From: DASWIG01 sp965371445
Lineage (GTDB): Bacteria > Acidobacteriota > Thermoanaerobaculia > Multivoradales > J023
Reading direction: 5' to 3'
DNA: 64,000 bases
Assembly (NCBI GenBank): GCA_965371445.1
Contig: CBDUYN010000026.1
Location: forward strand, 10,547-74,546
Shown here one piece after another: positions 41,544 through 52,438 of this stretch. Position numbers and translations under genes: made by a program. The notes under the pieces were generated by a model, which searched no databases, was not told where the DNA came from, and saw only the letters and a program-made list of their open reading frames with translations. Position 1 is the stretch's first letter. Every line of letters starts with the position of its first letter.

Positions 41544-42581
41544 TCAGGCCGGGGAGGCGAGCGGGGTGTAGATCAGCTCGCCCATCACCGACTCGTGGGG
41601 ACCGGTCGGGTGCCCGACGTGACCGCGGTTGATCATCCGTCCTTCAATCTTAGCCGATGCCGGCAGGCTTGCACCCGGACCGAGGATGGTACGTTCGATC
41701 CGGCTCCCCGCCGCGACCTCGGTGTCGGCCAGGAGGAGGGAGCTCGAAACGTGAGCCTCCTCGCCGACCCGGGCCCCCGCCTCGACCACCGAGTCGACGA
41801 CGGTCGCTCTCGGGTGCACCTCGGCAAGGGGGGAAATCCAGTTGCGGTGCCGACGAAAGGGAAAGCGGCCCCGCGTCCGGGAGAGGACGGCTTCAAGATA
41901 GCGGTCCGCCGTCCCCAGGTCGTAAAGGTCGCCGCCGGTGACCACCGCCTCCAGGTGACCACCGTCGCGAAGCAGCGGGACGTAGAGGTCGGAGATGATG
42001 TCCCCGGGACCAGCCGTCAAGCGGTCGAGGAGCCGCCGGGAGAGGACGTGGGTGCCGGCGAAGACGTGGTGGCGGCGGACAACGCCAAAGCTCTCCTCGC
42101 GCAACGACACCACCCGGCCGGACGGATCCAGCCCGACGCCGCCACCGAGCTCCGCGGACGGCGCTCGGCGGTGGACGAGGAGCGTCGCGTCGGCACCGGA
42201 GCGCAGGTGGCGGCGGATCAACCGCCGCCACGGCCGGCGGACCAGGGTGTCGCCGTTGGTGAGCAGCACGAGGTCGGCGACCGCGAGGAAGTCCCGCTGC
42301 GGGTAGAGCGCCCCGAGGGTTCCCTGGATCTCCTCTTCCGGGGAGTAGACGAGCGGCAAGCCGTAGTAGCTCTTGCCGAGATGTGCGGAGATCGACTCAC
42401 CCAGGTGATGGAGGTTCACCACCGCCGCCTCGCAACCCGCCTCACCCAACTGCCGGAGGGTGGATCCGAGCACCGGCTCCCCGCAGACCGGCAGCAGTGG
42501 CTTGGGCAGGAAGAGCGTCAGAGGCCTCAAACGCGTTCCGCAGCCCGCGGCCAGAACGAACCCTCTAGTCCTCGCTTTCAC
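41544..42581 (-). CDS. Sugar-phosphate nucleotidyltransferase with beta-helix C-terminus
   Basis: 345 residues. The Rossmann-like nucleotidyltransferase domain has the signature LAAGCGTRLRPLTLFLPKPLLPV (positions about 10-32) and the catalytic TNGDTL. A left-handed beta-helix tail (about 260-340, VHPRATVVDSVVEAGARVGEE) resembles mannose-1-phosphate guanylyltransferases. The exact nucleotide and sugar cannot be told. It overlaps the upstream CYTH gene by 17 bp, so the two are coupled. Confidence 0.85.
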   Translation of the reverse strand: MKARTRGFVLAAGCGTRLRPLTLFLPKPLLPVCGEPVLGSTLRQLGEAGCEAAVVNLHHLGESISAHLGKSYYGLPLVYSPEEEIQGTLGALYPQRDFLAVADLVLLTNGDTLVRRPWRRLIRRHLRSGADATLLVHRRAPSAELGGGVGLDPSGRVVSLREESFGVVRRHHVFAGTHVLSRRLLDRLTAGPGDIISDLYVPLLRDGGHLEAVVTGGDLYDLGTADRYLEAVLSRTRGRFPFRRHRNWISPLAEVHPRATVVDSVVEAGARVGEEAHVSSSLLLADTEVAAGSRIERTILGPGASLPASAKIEGRMINRGHVGHPTGPHESVMGELIYTPLASPA

Positions 42582-43128
42582 GGAAAACCATGTCCGGCGG
42601 CGCGCCCGGGTGCTCCTTCAGGTAGTCCTTGTAGAGTAGTAGGTAGTTGCGCTTCTCGGCGTGCTCGCTCTCCAGGCCGAGCCGCCGGGCCACGGTCTCG
42701 CAACCCTCGCCCTCGATCTCCGCGAAGTCACCGATCGGCGTGTGGTCGAGCGCGATGGTCAGGGATCCCAGGCGCCACTCCTCGCGGTATTTCTGGTAAC
42801 GCCGGACCGGCTCATAGCCCAGGGCGGCAAGGATACGGCGCAGCTCGACCGCATCTTCGACTTTCGTCTCGTGCTCGGGACGGATCTTGACCGATCCCTC
42901 GAACCTGGCCGGACCCTTGAAGGTCAACCGTGTCCCGCGGCGGTCGTAGCGCAGGCGCAGGACCGACTCGCCTCGCTGGAGCTCGCCGCCGCGGTCAAAA
43001 ATCCAGTTGTCCTCCAGTGCCGCCGGGCCGTCGCTTTCCGCCTCGAGGCCCGCGAGGCGTTCCCGGAGGTCATCCAGGTCGACGTCGGCGAACTTCAGCT
43101 CACGCTCGACACCCGAAACTTCCATCAC
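42565..43128 (-). CDS. CYTH-domain protein (class IV adenylate cyclase / triphosphatase family)
   Basis: 187 residues. The ExExK signature appears as VERELKF near the N-terminus, and basic and acidic pairs line the predicted tunnel (LRLRYD, LTFKGPAR, SVKIRPEHE, FAEIEGEG). CYTH enzymes bind a triphosphate with metal in a beta-barrel. Members include CyaB-type adenylate cyclases, thiamine triphosphatase and inorganic triphosphatases. The sequence does not decide between them. A second ATG at 43125 is possible. It is 4 bp after the M20 peptidase gene. Confidence 0.85.
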   Translation of the reverse strand: MMEVSGVERELKFADVDLDDLRERLAGLEAESDGPAALEDNWIFDRGGELQRGESVLRLRYDRRGTRLTFKGPARFEGSVKIRPEHETKVEDAVELRRILAALGYEPVRRYQKYREEWRLGSLTIALDHTPIGDFAEIEGEGCETVARRLGLESEHAEKRNYLLLYKDYLKEHPGAPPDMVFRESED

Positions 43129-43132
43129 GTCC

Positions 43133-44545
43133 TCACCCAGGCGAGGAGCCCATGCGCTCGAGCATCCGCACCACGGCGCGGATACCCCCGTAGAAGTTGT
43201 TGAGGTTGATCTTTTCGTTCGGCGAGTGCAGACGGTCGTCGGAGAGACCGAAACCGAGGAGCAGCACCGGGATCCGCAGCACCTTGGAGAACGTCGAGAC
43301 GATCGGGATCGAGCCGCCCTCCCGCACCCGCACCGGCCTTTGCCAGACGTCGGCCATGGCCGCGAGGGCCGCTTCCACGAGCACCCCGTCGGCCTGGATC
43401 AGGACCGGGTCCGCGCCGTGGTGATCGATCACCTCCACCTCGACACCCGGGGGCTTCAACCGCTGGACGTAGTCGGTGAAGAGCTCTTTGACCTTGTTCG
43501 GATCCTGGTTGGGCACGAGACGCATCGACACCTTGGCGCCGCCCCAGGCGGGTAGCACCGTCTTGGCTCCGGCCGCCATGTAGCCGCCGAAAACGCCGTT
43601 GACGTCGCAGGTGGGACGCCCCCAGACCCGCTCCAGCGTCGTGTAGCCTTCTTCGCCGACGAGCTCGGAGACGCCGATCTCGTTCCGGTAGGCCTCTTCG
43701 TCGAAGGGCAGGCTTTGAAACTCCTTGCGCTCCCAGTCCGCAAGCGGCACCACGTCGTCGTAGAAGCCCGGGATCAAGACCCGTCCGGTCTTCGAATCCC
43801 AGAGCCGGGAGACGATCTCGGTCAAGGCGTTCAAAGGGTTCGTGACCGCGCCGCCGAAGCTCCCGGAGTGGAGGTCCCGCGACGGACCCGTAACCTTGAT
43901 CTCCAGGTAGGTCATTCCCTTGAGGCCGTAGATCAGCGAGGGCTGGCCCGGGGCATACATCGCCGAGTCGGAGATCATGACGCAGTCCGCGGCCAGTCGT
44001 CGGCCGGCGTCTTCGGTGACGAAGCGCTCGATCGACTCGCCGCCCGATTCCTCTTCGCCTTCGACGATGAACTTGACGTTGACCGGGAGCTCGCCGCGCT
44101 CGGCGAGCATCGCCGCGACGGCCTTCAGGTGGGCGAAGCTTTGCCCCTTGTCGTCCGTCGCGCCCCGGGCCAGGAGATCCTCGCCCTCCACGGTGGGCTC
44201 GAACGGCGGGTTACGCCAGAGCTCCAGGGGATCCGCCGGCTGCACGTCGTAGTGGCCGTAGAAAAGCACCGTCGGTTTGCCGGGTTGACCCAGCCACTCC
44301 GCGTGGAGGAGAGGGTGGCCCGCGGTCTCGATGATCTCCGCCTGAAGCCCGGCGGCCGTCATCTTGCCGTGCAAGAACTCGGCACACCGCCGAACCTCGC
44401 CGCTGTATTCCGGATCGGTCGAGATCGACGGGATCCGCAGGTAGTCCTTGAGCTCTTCCAGATAGGTTTCGCGCTCGTTTTCAATCCGGCCGAGGACGTC
44501 CTCGCTCCCTGCGAGGGTCTCGGAGGCCGGGCTTGTAGTCGACAT
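43133..44545 (-). CDS. M20-family metallopeptidase (dipeptidase)
   Basis: About 470 residues from ATG 44545 (AGGAG upstream). Metal-binding motifs are YGHYDVQPAD, GATDDKGQSFAH and VEGEEESGGES, with a dimerisation domain between and a late histidine. The pattern matches the M20 dipeptidase group (CNDP-like) that cleaves small peptides. No signal peptide, so it is cytosolic. A farther upstream start is possible but would add a low-complexity segment overlapping gyrA. Confidence 0.9.
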   Translation of the reverse strand: MSTTSPASETLAGSEDVLGRIENERETYLEELKDYLRIPSISTDPEYSGEVRRCAEFLHGKMTAAGLQAEIIETAGHPLLHAEWLGQPGKPTVLFYGHYDVQPADPLELWRNPPFEPTVEGEDLLARGATDDKGQSFAHLKAVAAMLAERGELPVNVKFIVEGEEESGGESIERFVTEDAGRRLAADCVMISDSAMYAPGQPSLIYGLKGMTYLEIKVTGPSRDLHSGSFGGAVTNPLNALTEIVSRLWDSKTGRVLIPGFYDDVVPLADWERKEFQSLPFDEEAYRNEIGVSELVGEEGYTTLERVWGRPTCDVNGVFGGYMAAGAKTVLPAWGGAKVSMRLVPNQDPNKVKELFTDYVQRLKPPGVEVEVIDHHGADPVLIQADGVLVEAALAAMADVWQRPVRVREGGSIPIVSTFSKVLRIPVLLLGFGLSDDRLHSPNEKINLNNFYGGIRAVVRMLERMGSSPG

Positions 44546-44585
44546 CAGATGGATTCTCCTTTTCCCGGATCCGTCGGCCGAGGCG

Positions 44586-47132
<2,547 letters not shown>

Positions 47133-47209
47133 GGTGGCGGAAATCTTCGTTGGGGAATCGGGACCGAGAGATCCCGATCTCCGGCGGTTTCAGCGGCCGC
47201 TTCAGTCTA

Positions 47210-49696
47210 TCAGACGTCGAGGTTCTTGACCTCGAGGGCGTTCTCGACGATGAAGTCGCGACGCGGCTGGACCTGGTCGCCCATCAGGACGGTGAACATG
47301 TCGTCTGCCGCGACGGCGTCCTCGATGCGGACCTGGAGGAGGATGCGCTTCTCCGGGTCCATGGTGGTCTCCCAGAGCTGGTCGGCGTTCATCTCGCCCA
47401 GGCCCTTGTAGCGCTGGATCGTGATGCCTTTCTTGGCGCCGCCGTAGAGCCGCTCCAGGACCCCGTCGAGGGAGGCGTACTCGCTCGTCTCGTCGTCGCT
47501 CGAAAGCCGAAAGCTCGTGCAGGCGAGGGCCTCCAGGCCGTGGTGGTTGCGCCCCAGCGCCCGATACTCGACGCTGGTCAGGAGATCCCAGTCGAAGCGC
47601 ACCTGGCGGTCGACGCCGTCGCGGCGGCTGCGGAAGACGATCGACGCCGTGGCGTGCTCCTCGTCCTCGCCGATCGTCACCTCGTGGAAACCGGAGGCCT
47701 CGACGACCCGGGCCACCTCTTCGATCTTGGCCGAGTCGCGCAGGTCCTCCTTGTCGCGGAGGCCGTGTAGCAGCGCGATGCGGAGCGCCTCGGCGGGGGC
47801 GCCGCGCGAGACCAGGCGGCCCATGTTCTCGCGGAAGCGCTCGACGTGCTCCAGGAAGTTGCCGAGCGCCGGTCCGGTGAGCGCCGGGCTGGTGTTCTCG
47901 CCGAGCTCCAGGTTCCAGTGGTTGCGGATGCGCTCGATCAGGTAGCCCTGGTACTCGCTGTCGTCTTTCAAGTAGATCGACCGCTTCCCCTGGGCGACCT
48001 TGTAAAGGGGCGGCTGGGCGATGTAGAGGTGGCCGCGTTCGACGATCTCCAGCATCTGGCGAAAGAAAAACGTCAGGATGAGCGTCCGGATGTGGGAGCC
48101 GTCGATGTCGGCGTCGCACATGATGATGAGCTTGTGGTAGCGGAGCCGGGAGACGTCGAAGTCCTCGCGGCCGATGCCGGTGCCGAGGGCCGTGATGATC
48201 GTCCTGATCTCCTCGGAGGAGAGCATCTTGTCAAAACGCGCCTTCTCGACGTTTAGGATCTTGCCCTTCAAAGGCAGGATCGCCTGGAAACGGCGGTCGC
48301 GTCCCTGCTTGGCCGAGCCGCCCGCCGAGTCGCCCTCGACCAGGAAGAGCTCCGCCCGCTCCGGATCACGCTCCGAGCAGTCGGCGAGCTTGCCCGGCAA
48401 GTTCGACGACTCCAGGACCCCCTTGCGGCGGGTGAGCTCCCGGGCCTTGCGCGCCGCTTCGCGGGCCCGCGCCGCATCAATGCACTTCTCGACGATGCGC
48501 TTCGCGATCTTCGGGTTCTCTTCAAAAAACTCCGAGAGCTTGTCGTTCAGGACCTGCTCGACCCAGCCCTTGACCTCGGAGGAGACGAGCTTGTCCTTGG
48601 TCTGCGCCGAGAACTTGGGATCCCGGATGCGCACCGAGACGACCGCGGTCATACCTTCGCGGACGTCGTCGCCGGTCAGGTTCTCCTTCAGGTCCTTGGT
48701 GAGCTGGTTGCGCGCCGCGTAGGTGTTGATCGTGCGGGTCAAGGCGGCGCGAAAGCCGGCCAGGTGGGTGCCGCCGTCGCGGTTGTTGATCGTGTTGGTG
48801 AAGCAGTAGGTGTTTTCCTGGTAGCCGTCGGTCCATTGCAGCGCGATCTCTATCTGCTCGGCGCCCTCGCCGTCGTCGCGGACGTCCTCGAGGTAGATCG
48901 GCTCCGGGTGGAGCGGCGTCTTGTTGCGGGCCAGGTGCTCGACGAAGCCCCGAATGCCCCCCTCGTACTGGAAGTTGGTGGTGCGCTCGGTGCGCTCGTC
49001 GCTCAAGCGGACGTGGACGCCGCAGTTCAAGAACGACAGCTCGCGCAGGCGCTGGGCCAGGGTGTCGTACTGGAACTCCAGGACCGAGAACATCTCGGGA
49101 TCGGGGATGAAGCGGATCTTGGTCCCGGTCCGGCCCGAGCGGCCGAGCGGCTTGATCGGCTCCTCGGGGACGCCGCGGTGGTAGACCTGGTACCAGACCC
49201 GCCCGGCGCGGCGGATCTCGAGCTCCAGGGTCTCGGAGAGGGCGTTGACCACCGAGACGCCGACGCCGTGGAGCCCCCCCGACACCTTGTAGACGTTCGA
49301 GTCGAACTTGCCACCCGAATGGAGCTCGGTCATGATGACCTCGGCCGCCGAGCGCTGCTCGCTCTCGTGGAAGTCGACCGGGATGCCGCGGCCGTCGTCC
49401 TCGACGGTAACCGAGTTGTCGCTGTGGATCGTGACCTCGATGAGCGCGGAAAAGCCGGCCTGGGCCTCGTCGATAGAGTTGTCGACGAGCTCGAAGACCA
49501 TGTGGTGCAGGCCGGAGGCGTCGTCGGTGTCGCCGATGTACATGCCGGGCCGCTTGCGCACCGCCTCAAGGCCCTTCAGGACCTTGATGCTGTCGGCCAT
49601 GTAGTCGGTGCCGGAGGCGCCTTCCAGGGGCTCGGTCACCTCGTCTTCAAGGTGTGCGTCGTCGGACAAGAGATCCCTCTCCGTAGTTTCGTCCAT
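47210..49696 (-). CDS. gyrB: DNA gyrase subunit B
   Basis: 828 residues from ATG 49696. GHKL ATPase (VRKRPGMYIGDT, DDGRGIPVD), transducer domain, TOPRIM with VEGDSAGGSAKQ and DADIDGSHI, and the C-terminal GyrB tail (QRYKGLGEMNADQLWETTM). Between TOPRIM and tail lies an insertion of about 150 residues, as in proteobacterial GyrB. The N-terminus has an acidic extension of about 30 residues before MADSIKVLKG, which is an alternative start. Confidence 0.97.
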   Translation of the reverse strand: MDETTERDLLSDDAHLEDEVTEPLEGASGTDYMADSIKVLKGLEAVRKRPGMYIGDTDDASGLHHMVFELVDNSIDEAQAGFSALIEVTIHSDNSVTVEDDGRGIPVDFHESEQRSAAEVIMTELHSGGKFDSNVYKVSGGLHGVGVSVVNALSETLELEIRRAGRVWYQVYHRGVPEEPIKPLGRSGRTGTKIRFIPDPEMFSVLEFQYDTLAQRLRELSFLNCGVHVRLSDERTERTTNFQYEGGIRGFVEHLARNKTPLHPEPIYLEDVRDDGEGAEQIEIALQWTDGYQENTYCFTNTINNRDGGTHLAGFRAALTRTINTYAARNQLTKDLKENLTGDDVREGMTAVVSVRIRDPKFSAQTKDKLVSSEVKGWVEQVLNDKLSEFFEENPKIAKRIVEKCIDAARAREAARKARELTRRKGVLESSNLPGKLADCSERDPERAELFLVEGDSAGGSAKQGRDRRFQAILPLKGKILNVEKARFDKMLSSEEIRTIITALGTGIGREDFDVSRLRYHKLIIMCDADIDGSHIRTLILTFFFRQMLEIVERGHLYIAQPPLYKVAQGKRSIYLKDDSEYQGYLIERIRNHWNLELGENTSPALTGPALGNFLEHVERFRENMGRLVSRGAPAEALRIALLHGLRDKEDLRDSAKIEEVARVVEASGFHEVTIGEDEEHATASIVFRSRRDGVDRQVRFDWDLLTSVEYRALGRNHHGLEALACTSFRLSSDDETSEYASLDGVLERLYGGAKKGITIQRYKGLGEMNADQLWETTMDPEKRILLQVRIEDAVAADDMFTVLMGDQVQPRRDFIVENALEVKNLDV

Positions 49697-49752
49697 GTTC
49701 TTCGTCTTGGCCTGGGGGATAAAGAGATCGAGCCCTGGCGGGAGAAATACTA

Positions 49753-50835
49753 TCACAATCCCGAAACGTTGATCCGTCCGGAATCGCAGCACAGACGACG
49801 TCCTTCGACGGCGTCCCACACGGCGGGACGGTTCGAGGAGGCGAGAAGCTGGCCGGCGCCGCCCAGGCCCCGCCAGAGCGCCTCGAGACGCTGCGGATCG
49901 AGCTCGGCGTCGGCGTCGTCGAGGAGGAACGTCGGCTCGGAGCCACTTTTCCTCAGGGTCTCGCCGTGGGCCGCCGCCAGGGCGAGGCCCAGGGCCTTGC
50001 GCTCGCCGGCGGAGGCCACCCGGCGGACCTCGTGGCCGTTCCAGAGAATGCGGAGATCGTCGCGGTGGGGCCCGACGAGGGGCTGGCCCAACTGCACCTC
50101 GCGGGGAACGGCGGCCGCGAGATCCTCGTAGATCGCCGCGGCTCCGTCGCGGCCCGAGCGCGGCGAGCACCGGTAGTCAAGCGTTATTTCCGCCATGTCC
50201 AGGCGGCAGGCTTCGAGGATCTCGCCGAGCGAGCGCGAGAGCTCCTCAACGTAGGCATGACGGAGCTCGACGAGCTCCGCAGCCGCGCCGGCCAGGACGA
50301 CGTTCCAGCTCTCGAGCTCGGCGTCGCGGCGGCGGCCCTCGCCGGCCTGGAGGAGCCGGCGCTTTTCCTGGAGAGCCCGGCGATAGCGGGAGAGGACCTC
50401 GATCGCGCTGGCCCGGCGCCCCAACACACCGCGGTCCAGGAAGCGTCGGCGCTCGGCCGGCGCCCCGATCAGGACCTCGACGTCGGCGGCCGTCCAGGCG
50501 ACGACCGGCAGCGTCGCCAGGTGCTCGGCAAGCGAGGTGCGGTCGGCGTTCTTCTTCCGCCAGCGCTCGCCGGCGTCGAAACCGAGCTCCAGGCGGCTCC
50601 GAGTCTCGGTCTCCACCACCTCGCCGGCGAGGTAGAAAGATCGCGTCTCGTGGCGGCAGCAGTCGGCGAGGCGCGAGGTGCGGAAGCTCCGCGTCGTCGC
50701 GAGCAGGTAGATCGCCTCCAGGAGGCTCGTCTTGCCGGCGCCGTTCTTGCCCAGGATCAGGTGGAACCCGCCGTCGAGCTCCAGCTCCAGGGGCTCCAGG
50801 TTGCGAAAGCCGCGGGCTTCGAGACGTCTCAGCAC
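49753..50835 (-). CDS. recF: DNA replication and repair protein RecF
   Basis: 360 residues. SMC-like ATPase with Walker A GKNGAGKTSLLEAIY near residue 30 and the Walker B/D-loop LLDDADAELDPQR near the C-terminus. It loads RecA at gaps together with RecO and RecR; recR is at 60076-60663. It starts 3 bp after the dnaN stop. Confidence 0.95.
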   Translation of the reverse strand: MLRRLEARGFRNLEPLELELDGGFHLILGKNGAGKTSLLEAIYLLATTRSFRTSRLADCCRHETRSFYLAGEVVETETRSRLELGFDAGERWRKKNADRTSLAEHLATLPVVAWTAADVEVLIGAPAERRRFLDRGVLGRRASAIEVLSRYRRALQEKRRLLQAGEGRRRDAELESWNVVLAGAAAELVELRHAYVEELSRSLGEILEACRLDMAEITLDYRCSPRSGRDGAAAIYEDLAAAVPREVQLGQPLVGPHRDDLRILWNGHEVRRVASAGERKALGLALAAAHGETLRKSGSEPTFLLDDADAELDPQRLEALWRGLGGAGQLLASSNRPAVWDAVEGRRLCCDSGRINVSGL

Positions 50836-50838
50836 CGC

Positions 50839-51939
50839 CTACAGCCGGATCGGCATGATGACGCAGACGTAGCGCTTGTCCTTCCCGCCGACGGGGTAGG
50901 CGACGCACTGCGAGTTCTCGTCCTTGAGCTCCAGGCGCACCTGCTCGGTGTCGGGGGTCGAGGAAAGAAACTGGCCCAGGTAGTCGGGATTGACCCCGAG
51001 GGCGATGTCAACCCCCTCGTAGTCGCACGTCACCTCTTCGGTCGCCTCACCGAGGTCGGGATTGGTGGCCGAGAAGACCATCTGGCCCGGCTGCAGCTCC
51101 AACTTGATCGCCCGCGAGCGGTCGCCGGTGAGTAGGCTCACGCGTTGGATCACGCCGGCGAGGAGCTTGCGGTCGAGGATCACGTGCTTGTCGTTGTCTT
51201 TCGAGATCACCCGTTCGTAGTCAGGAAAGGTCCCTTCGAGGATCCGGCAGATCAGCCGGCGCTCGCCGAGGGTGAAAGAGAGGTGGTGCTCGCTGCGGCG
51301 GAACTCCAGGTCGAGCTCGCTCTCGAAACGCATGAGCTCCTGGAGGGCTTTGCGCGGCACGAGCACACCCTCGGCCGCCTGGATGCCCTCGGCCTCCGCC
51401 TCGACGAGCGCCAGCCGGTGACCGTCGGTGGCGACCAGAGCCAGGGTATCAACCTGTTGTTGCAGGAGAGCCCCCGAGAGCTGGAACCGAGACTCCTCGG
51501 ACGAGATGGCGTAGAAGACCTTGCCGATCATGCTGCGGAAGGTCTTGAAAGGCAACTGCACGCTCTCCTCGTCGCCGAGCGTCGGCAGGGTGGGGAAGTC
51601 TTCCGCCGGCAGCCCGCGGACCTTGAAGCGGGACTTGCCGACCAGGATGGTCAGGACCCCTTCCGCCTCGATGCGAAACGTGACCTCCTCGCCCTCCGAG
51701 GCGCGGATGATCTCCAGGAGCTTCTTGGCCTGGATGGCGATGGCACCTTCTTCCTGGAGCTCTCCCTCGCAGGAGGAGGTGAGCGAGACCTCGAGGTCGG
51801 TGGCGGCGATCTCCAGGCGCTCGTCGGCAGCGCGCAGCAGGAGGTGCGAGAGCACCGGGATCGTGGTCCGGCGCTCGACGATGCCTTGCATGGGAACGAG
51901 CTCGTTTAGGAGCTCGACACGATTCAAACGGATCTCCAT
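50839..51939 (-). CDS. dnaN: DNA polymerase III sliding clamp (beta subunit)
   Basis: 366 residues, the usual size, with three clamp domains. It ends in the family's typical VMPIRL. It encircles DNA and holds the polymerase. A TAGAAT box (51957-51952) and GAGGAG lie immediately upstream. The gene diverges from dnaA with the predicted origin between them. Confidence 0.96.
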   Translation of the reverse strand: MEIRLNRVELLNELVPMQGIVERRTTIPVLSHLLLRAADERLEIAATDLEVSLTSSCEGELQEEGAIAIQAKKLLEIIRASEGEEVTFRIEAEGVLTILVGKSRFKVRGLPAEDFPTLPTLGDEESVQLPFKTFRSMIGKVFYAISSEESRFQLSGALLQQQVDTLALVATDGHRLALVEAEAEGIQAAEGVLVPRKALQELMRFESELDLEFRRSEHHLSFTLGERRLICRILEGTFPDYERVISKDNDKHVILDRKLLAGVIQRVSLLTGDRSRAIKLELQPGQMVFSATNPDLGEATEEVTCDYEGVDIALGVNPDYLGQFLSSTPDTEQVRLELKDENSQCVAYPVGGKDKRYVCVIMPIRL

Positions 51940-51951
51940 CGGTGACTCCTC

Positions 51952-51957
51952 ATTCTA
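51952..51957 (-). promoter_or_regulatory. TAGAAT -10 box of dnaN
   Basis: On the minus strand TAGAAT lies 12 nt before the dnaN ATG with GAGGAG between. The -35 region is weak and overlaps the TTATCACAA box, so DnaA binding could repress dnaN. Confidence 0.5.
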
Positions 51958-52065
51958 TAGAGAGGGAAATTATCACAAGATAGTAGAGACTCACCGTAGA
52001 CGCTGCGGAATTCCGGAAAGTCGGCTAAGTCCATATCCGTCAGCAACTTAGCTCTCCACGGTGGC

Positions 52066-52106
52066 TGTGGACGGGGTGTGGAAGGCTGTGGAGGGATTGT
52101 GGAGAA
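52066..52106 (+). repeat. Four DnaA-box-like sites spaced about one helical turn
   Basis: TGTGGACGG, TGTGGAAGG, TGTGGAGGG and TGTGGAGAA begin at 52066, 52077, 52087 and 52098, so spacing is 11, 10 and 11 bp. All share the core TGTGGA, complement of the TCCACA half of the classical box, and all point the same way. Confidence 0.8.
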
Positions 52107-52144
52107 GGCGAGTTGGGCCGATTTCTCCGCAATCCCTCCGCAGC

Positions 52145-52196
52145 CGCTCCACAGCTTCCTCAGCAGCCTTCCCCGCAGCTTTTCCACAGGTCCACA
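52145..52196 (-). repeat. Reverse-oriented DnaA-box-like sites
   Basis: CGCTCCACA (52145-52153), TTTTCCACA (52180-52188) and AGGTCCACA (52188-52196). The second is one base from the classical TTATCCACA, and it shares its last base with the third. Confidence 0.7.
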
Positions 52197-52391
52197 GGTC
52201 CCGCATCTCCGGCGCCGCGGCCGTCCGAGCTCGGAAAGACGATTTTCGCCGCCTTTACGCCCTGGTGCTCGGCGAGGAAACGCGATAAAATCTCTCGCCT
52301 TGTCGCGATCGAAGCGACGCTCCATGACGCCATGACCCAAAATCTCTTTCCGGGCGGAATCGACGACAATGACCTCGCCCGGATCATGGGT

Positions 52392-52410
52392 TTTCCGCAA
52401 TCTGCGGAAA
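52392..52410. promoter_or_regulatory. Palindrome in the dnaA leader
   Basis: TTTCCGCA (52392-52399) and TGCGGAAA (52403-52410) pair perfectly around ATC. It lies 28 bp before the dnaA start and next to a TGTGGAATT box (52414-52422). It could be an operator or an mRNA hairpin. Confidence 0.5.
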
Positions 52411-52438
52411 TCCTGTGGAATTCCTGCGGGGATTCTCG

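Larger units (their letters stand above)
51940..52438. other. oriC: Predicted chromosomal replication origin (oriC)
   Basis: The 499-bp spacer between divergent dnaN and dnaA has no gene. It holds four same-orientation DnaA-box-like sites with core TGTGGA (52066-52106), three reverse ones (52145-52196), one more at 52414-52422, and an AT-rich stretch with TTATCACAA (51970-51978) near dnaN that may act as unwinding element. The two replication genes read away from it on the leading strands. Confidence 0.85.
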
